DNA from: Flavobacterium sp.
GTDB lineage: Bacteria; Bacteroidota; Bacteroidia; Flavobacteriales; Flavobacteriaceae
Reading direction: 5' to 3'
Assembly: GCA_023253295.1 (NCBI GenBank)
Contig: JALRGZ010000249.1
Location: 1 to 5,141, forward strand
DNA length: 5,141 bases
A program made the position numbers and the translations under genes. Below are positions 1 through 5,138 of the stretch, one piece after another; positions within the stretch are counted from its first letter, which is position 1; the number at the start of each line of letters is the position of its first letter. The notes under the pieces were generated by a model, which ran no database searches, had not been told where the DNA came from, and was given only the letters and a program-made list of their open reading frames with translations.

Positions 1-207
1 TTTAATGCTACCCAAATTACAGGAACAGTGTCCCTCTACAGACCGTCTAACAAAAAATTAGATTTCGATACTCCGATTTCGTTGTCTAATCCAACTTTGC
101 TCATACCTAAATCAAAATTGGTAGGCGGTCAATGGGACATCAATATGGAATGGCAGTATGCCGGCAAAAAATACCTGACTAAAGAACCGATTTATATATG
201 TTTATAG
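1..207 (+). CDS. ccoH: FixH/CcoH family protein, C-terminal part (5' end outside window)
   Basis: Frame 1 is open from the first base to a TAG at 205-207 and gives the last 68 residues of a protein. The visible part is a small periplasmic beta-rich domain: an opening strand with TGTVSLYRPS, then a stretch of polar turns, then GGQWDINMEWQYAGKKY and a short tail ending PIYICL. That G-x-W-x-(I/L)-x3-W pattern near the C terminus is typical of FixH/CcoH, a single-pass membrane protein needed to assemble cbb3-type cytochrome c oxidase. The N-terminal membrane anchor expected in a protein of about 150 residues lies left of the window. The next gene, a TauE/SafE-type membrane protein, is the usual follower of fixH in flavobacterial cco operons, which supports the call. 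The stop codon lies inside a 12-bp direct repeat. Certainty is good for the family and limited by the missing half. Confidence 0.78.
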   Translation, partial: FNATQITGTVSLYRPSNKKLDFDTPISLSNPTLLIPKSKLVGGQWDINMEWQYAGKKYLTKEPIYICL

Positions 208-225
208 TTTATGGTTTATAGTTTA
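200..225. repeat. Two exact 12-bp direct repeats overlapping the fixH stop
   Basis: The sequence GTTTATAGTTTA occurs at 200-211 and again at 214-225, a period of 14 bp. The first copy contains the last codons and stop of fixH. Short GTTTATAGTTTA-like runs are common between genes in flavobacteria (recollection, not tested here). No function can be assigned. Copy number could vary by slippage. Confidence 0.6.
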
Positions 226-232
226 GAACTGT

Positions 233-249
233 AACAACAAACAACAAAC
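233..249. repeat. Short A/C-rich tandem repeat (7-bp unit)
   Basis: AACAACA is repeated at 233-239 and 240-246, with a third partial AAC at 247-249. It lies in the leader between fixH and the next gene and forms unstructured A-rich RNA just upstream of a start codon that has no clear Shine-Dalgarno. In Bacteroidota such A-rich leaders often stand in for one, so a role in ribosome access is possible but only inferred. Confidence 0.45.
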
Positions 250-266
250 CCCTAACAGAAAAAAAA

Positions 267-968
267 ATGCTTTACACCGCTTTGATATTTGGATTACTCA
301 GTAGCTTTCACTGCATTGGAATGTGTGGGCCGATAGCTATGATGTTGCCTGTTGATCGAAGTAACCAAGCTAAGAAAGTAAGCCAGATTTTCACCTATCA
401 TTTAGGGCGAATTACGGCTTATGCTTCTATTGGTTTCGTTTTTGGATTATTAGGGAAAGGTTTTTTTATGGCAGGTATGCAACAAAAATTGTCGATTCTT
501 ATTGGGATTTTAATGATTGTAGCGATTGTAATTCCGGAAAAGACCTTTGCCAATTATAATTTTTCAAAACCGGTATTCCGATTGATTTCTAAAGTGAAAC
601 AGGCTTTAAGAAATCAGTTTAAAAAGAAATCGTATCAATCGATATTTACTATTGGTTTGCTGAATGGTTTTTTGCCTTGCGGAATGGTATATGTGGCTTT
701 GTTTGGTGCCATTGCTATGCAAAGTAGCAGTTTGGGCGTTTTGTATATGGTATTGTTTGGATTAGGAACCGTACCGTTAATGAGTTCGGTGGTTTATATT
801 CATTCGTTTATAAGCTTGGGGTTTCGTAATCGTATTCAAAAAGCGATTCCTGTTTTAGTGGTTTTAATAGGAGTGTTATTTATTTTAAGGGGATTAGGTT
901 TGGGGATTCCTTATGTGTCACCTGCTACCATGAGCTTGTTTGTACAAGCCAATCCTAATTGTCATTGA
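267..968 (+). CDS. TauE/SafE-type (UreH/DsbD-2-like) membrane protein of the cbb3 oxidase assembly operon
   Basis: This is a 233-residue polytopic inner-membrane protein with about six hydrophobic segments (roughly 1-28, 46-64, 73-92, 126-150, 155-180, 192-212). Signature motifs are HCIGMCGP at residues 15-22, YHLGR at 44-48, NGFLPCGMVY at 133-142 and LFGLGTVP at 163-170. This two-half layout with a Cys motif in the first helix of each half matches the DsbD_2/UreH-like family, usually annotated as sulfite exporter TauE/SafE. The protein ends in Cys-His (232-233), so with His15, Cys16, Cys20 and Cys138 it carries several possible metal ligands. Because it follows fixH by 59 bp on the same strand, a role in copper handling or cytochrome oxidase maturation is more likely than sulfite export; this is inference from context. 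The ATG at 267 places the HCxGMCGP motif in the first helix as expected. The leader is A-rich (AACAGAAAAAAAA) without a strong Shine-Dalgarno. A terminator follows at 1000-1034. Confidence 0.85.
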   Translation: MLYTALIFGLLSSFHCIGMCGPIAMMLPVDRSNQAKKVSQIFTYHLGRITAYASIGFVFGLLGKGFFMAGMQQKLSILIGILMIVAIVIPEKTFANYNFSKPVFRLISKVKQALRNQFKKKSYQSIFTIGLLNGFLPCGMVYVALFGAIAMQSSSLGVLYMVLFGLGTVPLMSSVVYIHSFISLGFRNRIQKAIPVLVVLIGVLFILRGLGLGIPYVSPATMSLFVQANPNCH

Positions 969-999
969 GTGATTTTTAGTTTTAAATAGATTTATGTTG

Positions 1000-1034
1000 A
1001 AAAGCGGTTTTCTTATTAAGGAAGTCGCTTTTTT
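1000..1034 (+). terminator. Rho-independent terminator after the cco-operon tail
   Basis: AAAAGCGGTTTTC (1000-1012) can pair with GGAAGTCGCTTTT (1020-1032) around a 7-nt loop, giving 13 pairs of which three are G-U wobbles. The 3' arm runs into a T stretch ending at 1034. It lies 31 bp after the stop of the membrane protein gene, where the operon would be expected to end. The structure was drawn by eye, with no energy calculation. Confidence 0.75.
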
Positions 1035-1170
1035 ATGTTTTTGAAGAGAGTTTTTACCCCACCGGATGAAACTGTGGCATCTTTTGAAATATTAAAAATC
1101 AGTTTGTAAAATATAGTGAATGAGATTTTGAAAGATTTTTAATAAAAATAATGTTTTTTTTTGTAAATAG

Positions 1171-1199
1171 TTGTTTTTTAGTGTCTGTGTTTAGTTTAT
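1171..1199 (+). promoter_or_regulatory. Candidate Bacteroidota-type promoter for the histidine kinase
   Basis: TTG at 1171-1173 is followed after 18 bp by TAGTTTAT at 1192-1199, close to the Bacteroidota primary-sigma pattern TTG-N17-23-TAnnTTTG with one mismatch in the -7 box. A transcript would begin near 1205, about 70 nt before the first ATG of the kinase. The surrounding DNA is very AT-rich, so chance matches are likely. If real, it places the 5' end just downstream of the in-frame stop at 1201-1203, which bears on the start-codon question. Confidence 0.33.
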
Positions 1200-1275
1200 T
1201 TAGCAATATTTAAATAAATTTATTTCAGTTAATAAGTCGAATATACATACGCTAGAAAATACTTTAGCCAAAGGA

Positions 1276-2457
1276 ATGGCTTCTTTGGTTTCCACTGTTC
1301 AGGAATTGTCGCTAAGTCGTGATTTAGAGTCTATTATGCGAATTGTTCGGACAGTTGCGCGTAAACTTACAGGTGCAGATGGAGCTACTTTTGTGTTACG
1401 TGATAATGGGATGTGTTATTATGCTGATGAAGATGCAATAAGTCCTTTATGGAAAGGAAACCGCTTTCCGATGGAAACCTGTATAAGTGGTTGGACTATG
1501 CTTAATAAAAAAGCTGCAATAATTGAAGATATTTATCAGGATGATCGTATTCCTCATGCTGCATACAGACCTACTTTTGTTAAAAGTTTGGTGATGGTTC
1601 CTATACGAACTATTGATCCAATTGGGGCGATTGGAAATTATTGGGCATACCAACATGAGCCCTCTGAAGATGAAATTACATTGTTACAAGCTTTGGCAGA
1701 TATAACAGCTGTTGCTATTGAAAATGTATATGTTTATAAAGAATTGGAAGATCGTGTAAAAGAGAGAACCCAGCAATTGGAAGTTGTCAATAAACAATTG
1801 GAGTCTTTTTCATATTCGGTATCCCATGATTTACGTAGTCCGTTGAGTTCAATGACGGGGCTTTTGGAGTGGTTGAATGAATCCGCTGCGGATAAATTGG
1901 ATGAGGAATCAAAAGAAATTACTCATTTGCTTGGTAAATGTGTAAATCAAATGGACAATCTAATTAAGGATTTTCTCGTTTTTTTTATGAATGATAAAAA
2001 AGAATTAGAGAAATTCAAAATAGACATGAAGGCTCTTGTTGAAGAAATAGCTAAAAATCAAAAAAGTAAATATCCGAACAAAAACATTTTCATAACCATG
2101 ACTGATTTACCAAGTGTAAGTGTCGACCAGAGCTTAATACGTCAGGTATGGGAAAATCTTATTTCAAATGCCGTGAAATATTCCTTTGATAGAGAAAATG
2201 TTACTGTTGCTATAGGTTTTCAAAGACTAGATAAACAAATTATTTATTCTGTAAAAGACAATGGAGTTGGTTTTGATATGGCTCATTATGAAAAATTGTT
2301 TAATGCCTTTCAACGTCTTCATAATCAGTCTGATTTTGAAGGAAGTGGAATTGGATTATCGATAGTTGAAAAGATTATTAACCGCCATGGTGGTAAAATC
2401 TGGGCAGATAGCATCAAAAACGAAGGCTCCGTTTTTTATTTTTCGTTACCGGAATAG
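1276..2457 (+). CDS. GAF-domain sensor histidine kinase (cytoplasmic, orphan)
   Basis: The 393-residue product has an N-terminal GAF sensory domain (about 5-150, with ADGATFVLRD, LWKGNRFPMETCISGW and VKSLVMVPIR), a coiled coil (about 153-178), a HisKA dimerisation domain and an HATPase domain. Kinase boxes are intact: H-box SHDLRSPL at 183-190 with phospho-acceptor His184, N-box NLISNAVKYS at 294-303, G1 DNGVGFD at 328-334, F-box LFNAFQRLH at 341-349 and G2 GSGIGLSIV at 356-364. The kinase half resembles that of bacteriophytochrome-type enzymes, but there is no PHY domain or membrane helix, so it should sense a soluble ligand or partner in the cytoplasm; the ligand is unknown. No response regulator adjoins it. 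The end of the second dimerisation helix reads FFMNDKKEL, where relatives usually have FSR-type residues. The start is doubtful: ATG 1276 has its only purine-rich motif (AAAGGA) directly abutting it, and the frame is open back to 1204 with family-like sequence (see findings). It converges on the minus-strand gene at 2509. Confidence 0.88.
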   Translation: MASLVSTVQELSLSRDLESIMRIVRTVARKLTGADGATFVLRDNGMCYYADEDAISPLWKGNRFPMETCISGWTMLNKKAAIIEDIYQDDRIPHAAYRPTFVKSLVMVPIRTIDPIGAIGNYWAYQHEPSEDEITLLQALADITAVAIENVYVYKELEDRVKERTQQLEVVNKQLESFSYSVSHDLRSPLSSMTGLLEWLNESAADKLDEESKEITHLLGKCVNQMDNLIKDFLVFFMNDKKELEKFKIDMKALVEEIAKNQKSKYPNKNIFITMTDLPSVSVDQSLIRQVWENLISNAVKYSFDRENVTVAIGFQRLDKQIIYSVKDNGVGFDMAHYEKLFNAFQRLHNQSDFEGSGIGLSIVEKIINRHGGKIWADSIKNEGSVFYFSLPE

Positions 2458-2508
2458 TTTTTAATTAAGCGGATTGTTTTAGTTGCTTATCCTAAAGTAT
2501 GTATATTT

Positions 2509-2988
2509 TTATCCCATTCCGGCAGAAGCCGTCGAAGCGTTTGAAATGATGAAATTAGTGGCATAAACCGCCAGTAAAACAAAGTAATTTTCGAGTGGTT
2601 TATTATCGAAATGGATGAAATAATTGTAACGGAATTTTCTCCACACAAATTCAGGTTTAAATACCATTACTATTTCTCCTGCTTTATTTTCAAGTATGTA
2701 TTTATTATGAAAAAAGCCTTTTCCTTTTAAAACATATTCTTGTCCATCTTGCATTATAAATTCGATATGCCCACGCCAATTCATATTAAAGTCGGCTATG
2801 TCCTCACCTTTTTTTGAAACGCTAAAACTAGTTTTAAAAACACTTTGAGGTTTTATTTCATAGCACTCTGTATCTGAAAGTTTGATTTCGGCATTGCGAA
2901 AAAACAAACTCTCGTAAAGCAATTCTCCTATGAGTTGCCCGTTTTCCACGAGTTGAAAGGTCTTTTTGTTTGTAGAAATGGCTTCCAT
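2509..2988 (-). CDS. Hypothetical protein, possible tubby/LURP-one-like beta barrel
   Basis: I do not recognise this 159-residue protein with certainty. It is built of many short alternating strands: a first half of about 9-58, FNMNWRGHIEFIM near 67-79, and YVLKGKGFFHNKYILENKAGEIVMVFKP at 85-112. A basic aromatic stretch WRKFRYNYFIHFD lies at 116-128, followed by a single hydrophobic helix YFVLLAVYATNFII at 135-148 and a small-residue tail ASTASAGMG. A beta-rich chain with a 'default/modified tag then KP' turn and one C-terminal hydrophobic helix is the layout of tubby-like/LURP-one (DUF567) barrels, where the helix threads the barrel. That assignment is inference from pattern only; a C-terminally membrane-anchored protein is the alternative. 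There is no signal peptide. The start at 2988 begins MEAISTNKK; no good Shine-Dalgarno is visible. It converges with the kinase gene and lies 144 bp downstream of the reductase gene on the same strand. Confidence 0.6.
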   Translation of the reverse strand: MEAISTNKKTFQLVENGQLIGELLYESLFFRNAEIKLSDTECYEIKPQSVFKTSFSVSKKGEDIADFNMNWRGHIEFIMQDGQEYVLKGKGFFHNKYILENKAGEIVMVFKPEFVWRKFRYNYFIHFDNKPLENYFVLLAVYATNFIISNASTASAGMG

Positions 2989-3132
2989 AAAGCTTGATTA
3001 AGTTTCTGAATTACACAGTAAAGTTAAAAATTAGCTTCAACAAAATGAAAAATTAGCCTATAATATTTGTAAGTTATATGGAAAAAGTAGGATTAGTATT
3101 TGAAAGTGCTTATTTTTACCTTAATGTTTTGA

Positions 3133-3705
3133 TTATTCGTGGTCAAAAAAGTAATTCAATTCGGTTACTCCACAAGAAAAAGAGTGGGTATTGACGAGTT
3201 TGAGTTTTGTTTTTTCTTGGATTCCTTCAAATAGTGGAATTCCCTCTCCTAAAATTATTGGATTAACAAAAAGCCAGTAGCCATCAATTAGGTTTTGCTG
3301 TATAAGAGCATGAGTGGCAGTAGGACTACCAAAAAGCAGGATGTCAGCACCTGACTGATTTTTTATTGCATTGATGTTTTTAACTAGATTATCACTTATA
3401 ATAGTGGTGTTATAAAGAATATCATTTTGCATGGTTTTAGAAAGTACTATTTTGTGCACCTGGCTGTACCATTTTGAATGCTCAATATCGTGTTTGCTGG
3501 CATTGGGATTATCAGCCGCGGTAGGCCAGTAACTCTCCATCATTTGGTAGGTTTTACGTCCGTAAAGGGCTGTGTCACCTTCGTTGATACGTTGGCCTAC
3601 ATAATCAAATATTTCTTCATTGACCGTAATCCAGTCCATTTCGCCATTAGGTCCTGCTACAAAACCATCCAGGGAAATATGCATAAAGGAAATTATTTTT
3701 CTCAT
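3133..3705 (-). CDS. Dihydrofolate reductase family protein (RibD C-terminal-like)
   Basis: A 190-residue soluble protein of the DHFR/RibD-C fold (COG0262-like, YwjB/YyaP type). It opens with the usual first strand and SLDGF at residues 11-15, has GRKTYQMM at 49-56, corresponding to the nucleotide-phosphate-binding turn and helix of the family, and has FGSPTATHALI at 125-135 followed by NPIILGEGIPLF at 148-159, the classic C-terminal block of RibD-C-type reductases. These features predict an NAD(P)H-dependent reductase, but the substrate is unknown. It is not the housekeeping folA product, and there is no RibD deaminase domain or other riboflavin gene nearby. The ATG at 3705 puts the first strand at the very N terminus as in homologues, so the start is credible, although only a weak AAAGAA motif precedes it. 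It stands alone between gaps of 144 and 120 bp. Length is normal and no key motif is missing. Confidence 0.87.
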   Translation of the reverse strand: MRKIISFMHISLDGFVAGPNGEMDWITVNEEIFDYVGQRINEGDTALYGRKTYQMMESYWPTAADNPNASKHDIEHSKWYSQVHKIVLSKTMQNDILYNTTIISDNLVKNINAIKNQSGADILLFGSPTATHALIQQNLIDGYWLFVNPIILGEGIPLFEGIQEKTKLKLVNTHSFSCGVTELNYFFDHE

Positions 3706-3825
3706 AGAATTTTTCTTTAAAGAATCCTTTTTTTATAAAGATAGAAATTTGGTTTTGTTTATTAGTCCGTAATTTTTTAAGGATTGATTTGTCGGAAATT
3801 TTGGTTCAGATTTGTAGAGCTGTTT

Positions 3826-4398
3826 TTATTCAAGAATTTTGTTTACCTGACTTTTCAATTCGGTTAAAACCTCTAATTCAAACCATTTATTTTTTGCCTG
3901 CCAGATATTATTTCTTGGTGAGGGGTGGGGTAGCGGAAAATACTCAGGGAGATAGTCTTTAAAATGTTTTACGGTTTCGGTTAAGTTTTCTTTGGCATTT
4001 TTGCCTAAATAATAGTTTTGCGCATATTGTCCCACCAGTAAAATGAGTTTTACTTTAGGCATTTGTGTTATAAGTTGGTTGTGCCATAAAGGAGCACATT
4101 CCGGTCTGGGAGGTAAATCACCATGTTTGCCGGTACCCGGAAAACAAAATCCCATAGGGATTAAAGCAACAAGTTCAGGATTGTAAAATGTAGTTTTATC
4201 CATATTCAGCCATTGGCGAAGATTATCACCGCTTTTATCATTCCAGGGAATTCCGGTTTGGTGTACAATTTTGCCGGGAGCCTGACCAATGATGATAATT
4301 TTACTTTGAGAACTCGCAGCCACAACAGGATTGACTCCGTCTTTTAGGTGATTTTTGCAGAGATTGCAGTTTTTTATTTGTGATAAAAGTTCTTTCAT
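3826..4398 (-). CDS. Uracil-DNA glycosylase superfamily protein with Fe-S-type cysteines
   Basis: The 190-residue protein has the UDG-superfamily pattern: a CxxC near the N terminus (Cys11, Cys14), the motif-1 loop GQAPGKIVHQTGIPW at 38-52, SGDNLRQWL at 56-64, Cys85 in PMGFCFPGTG, Cys101 in PPRPECAP, LLVGQYAQ at 120-127, and the motif-2 loop PHPSPRNNIW at 157-166. Cys11, 14, 85 and 101 have the spacing of the four cysteines that hold the 4Fe-4S cluster in family 4 UDGs. The expected role is base-excision repair of uracil or other damaged bases. However, motif 1 has GQAPG rather than GEAPG, and the usual ED pair after it is HQ. This seems to be a feature of a widespread clade annotated only as UDG family protein, so activity and substrate are inferred. 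The start at 4398 places the CxxC at residues 11-14 as in relatives; no Shine-Dalgarno is seen. There are no obvious operon partners. Confidence 0.83.
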   Translation of the reverse strand: MKELLSQIKNCNLCKNHLKDGVNPVVAASSQSKIIIIGQAPGKIVHQTGIPWNDKSGDNLRQWLNMDKTTFYNPELVALIPMGFCFPGTGKHGDLPPRPECAPLWHNQLITQMPKVKLILLVGQYAQNYYLGKNAKENLTETVKHFKDYLPEYFPLPHPSPRNNIWQAKNKWFELEVLTELKSQVNKILE

Positions 4399-4456
4399 TT
4401 ACTGATTGTCGTTTTATTAATCTCTAATTTCAGAAAGAAAACTGGTTGTGAGTGGT

Positions 4457-4486
4457 ACTTATTTACGATAAGTTATTTTATAAAAT
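4457..4486. repeat. Small inverted repeat and adjacent palindrome in the 4399-4540 gap
   Basis: ACTTAT (4457-4462) and ATAAGT (4468-4473) form a perfect 6-bp inverted repeat around TTACG, and ATTTTATAAAAT (4475-4486) is a 12-bp palindrome immediately after it. They lie between the lipoprotein's 3' end and the glycosylase-like gene. No T tract follows directly on either strand, so I do not call a terminator; a weak terminator or a protein-binding site is possible. In such AT-rich DNA these may be chance. Confidence 0.35.
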
Positions 4487-4529
4487 TACTGTTTTTTTTA
4501 ATTAAATGGGTAAATAGCTTGTAAGGGCT

Positions 4530-4544
4530 GTCGTGCAACGTTAT
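4530..4544. repeat. Left inverted-repeat boundary of the DMP19 lipoprotein gene
   Basis: GTCGTGCAACGTTAT at 4530-4544 matches the reverse complement of 4981-4995 (GTTATGCAACATTAT) at 12 of 15 positions. Its last four bases overlap the 3' end of the lipoprotein gene, whose stop (TAA on the minus strand) is within the repeat. Left of it lies GCTTGTAAGGGCT (4518-4530), which together with the repeat resembles one arm of an attC-like cassette boundary. The matching second arm is not seen nearby. Confidence 0.5.
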
Positions 4545-4966
4545 TTCTCCGTCAAATTTCCGTCAAGATATTTATAAAATTCAGCGTCAAGTTTCTCCAA
4601 TTCGACGCTTATTTTTTCGTTATATAATTCATCGACTTCATTTTTACTCAATTTTTCAATAAACACTTTTTCTGAAATCTTATTCGGATTGATTAAGATT
4701 ATTGCTTTTTCAAGAAGTTTAGCTGTTTTAAGTTTTCCGTTTTTCTTCAACGTTTTCAAAGTTTCGTAACAGTTTTGACCACTAGAATTTATAAAGTATT
4801 GATTAAAGCCTCCATTATTAATCTCTGTTTCTAATTCGGCAATGTCTGCTTTTGGGATCGTTTTTTCAATTTCTCCTACTTTTTCGCTTCCTGATAATTT
4901 TTTTTGAGTGCAACTTGAGAAAACGAATATTAAAAATAGAATTTGAATTTTAAGGATTTTTTTCAT
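4541..4966 (-). CDS. Predicted lipoprotein with DMP19 (DUF4375) domain
   Basis: The 141-residue product starts MKKILKIQ, continues with a hydrophobic core (about 7-15) and ends its signal in FSSC at residues 16-19, a lipobox for signal peptidase II with Cys19 as the lipidated residue. The mature part is a DMP19-type domain (about 39-137): ELETEINNGGFNQYFINSSG at 44-63 is the hallmark block, followed by a helix pair rich in Lys/Leu (KTAKLLEKAI) and a C-terminal ELEKLDAEFYKYLDGNL matching the family's closing LDxEFY motif. The biochemical role of bacterial DMP19/DUF4375 proteins is not established; such genes are often found singly in variable regions. The product should be anchored in the envelope. 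A weak GAAGAG motif lies 6 nt before the start. The gene stands alone and is bracketed by imperfect 15-bp inverted repeats at 4530-4544 and 4981-4995. A candidate promoter overlaps the right repeat. Confidence 0.82.
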   Translation of the reverse strand: MKKILKIQILFLIFVFSSCTQKKLSGSEKVGEIEKTIPKADIAELETEINNGGFNQYFINSSGQNCYETLKTLKKNGKLKTAKLLEKAIILINPNKISEKVFIEKLSKNEVDELYNEKISVELEKLDAEFYKYLDGNLTEK

Positions 4967-4980
4967 TGAAACTCTTCTGT

Positions 4981-4995
4981 ATAATGTTGCATAAC
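4981..4995. repeat. Right inverted-repeat boundary of the DMP19 lipoprotein gene
   Basis: ATAATGTTGCATAAC at 4981-4995 is the inverted partner of 4530-4544 (12 of 15 bases match after reverse complementing). On the gene's strand it reads GTTATGC..., one mismatch away from an integron R' box (GTTRRRY). It lies 14 bp upstream of the start codon and overlaps the candidate -7 element. Confidence 0.5.
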
Positions 4996-5018
4996 TAGTA
5001 CATACATGTATAAATCAA
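4990..5018 (-). promoter_or_regulatory. Candidate Bacteroidota-type promoter for the DMP19 lipoprotein
   Basis: On the minus strand TTG (complement of 5016-5018) is followed after 18 bp by TAGTTATG (complement of 4990-4997), one mismatch from the TAnnTTTG -7 box. A transcript would start near 4983, leaving a leader of about 17 nt. The spacing equals that of the candidate kinase promoter. The -7 box overlaps the boundary repeat. It was found by eye in AT-rich DNA and is not tested. Confidence 0.4.
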
Positions 5019-5118
5019 ACCAGTTATATTCTAAAATGGCATGTTATCCGCATGTTTTTGTTTGTATTCTTACGTATAATATTTTTATAAAACTAAGTAA
5101 AATAAAATAAATTCTTAT

Positions 5119-5138
5119 AAAAAAATCCGATTTGCGGA
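5119..5138 (-). terminator. Possible Rho-independent terminator of a gene beyond the right edge
   Basis: Read on the minus strand, TCCG-CAAAT-CGGA (5138-5126) forms a short hairpin and is followed by one T-rich run of seven T (complement of 5119-5125). The stem is only 4 bp, but the GC-rich stem plus T tract is typical. The arm could extend with bases to the right of the window only if an A-T mismatch is bridged. It would end a minus-strand gene located to the right. The remaining stretch 5019-5118 is AT-rich with no gene or clear signal. Confidence 0.4.

Noticed and set aside
1151..1213. Twenty-codon hydrophobic frame (MFFFVNSCFL...) before the kinase
   Set aside because: It is made mostly of T-rich intergenic DNA with no ribosome site; kept only as a remote alternative for the kinase 5' end.
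1447..1656. Open frame of 69 codons on the minus strand inside the kinase gene
   Set aside because: It is antisense to the well-conserved GAF domain, has no recognisable protein pattern and no start signal; a shadow of the real gene.
2467..2490. TAAGCGG...TTGCTTA inverted repeat between the converging genes
   Set aside because: Only five Watson-Crick pairs plus two wobbles, a 10-nt loop and no following T tract on either strand; too weak to call a terminator.
3010..3060. TAACTTTA and TAATTTTT as minus-strand -7 boxes for the hypothetical gene at 2509-2988
   Set aside because: The nearest upstream TTG is only 7-14 bp away, too short for the 17-23 bp spacing; AT-rich background gives such matches by chance.
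3078..3195. Short plus-strand frame starting ATGGAAAAAGTAGG (about 38 codons)
   Set aside because: Half of it overlaps the 3' end of the DHFR-family gene in antisense, and no conserved motif or ribosome site supports it.
3478..3720. Open frame of 80 codons on the plus strand over the DHFR-family gene
   Set aside because: It is antisense to a clearly coding gene and its translation shows no family features.
4991..5027. ATAACTAG...CCAGTTAT inverted repeat upstream of the lipoprotein gene
   Set aside because: 7 of 8 matching bases over a 20-bp loop in AT-rich DNA; it overlaps the promoter candidate, but an operator cannot be supported.
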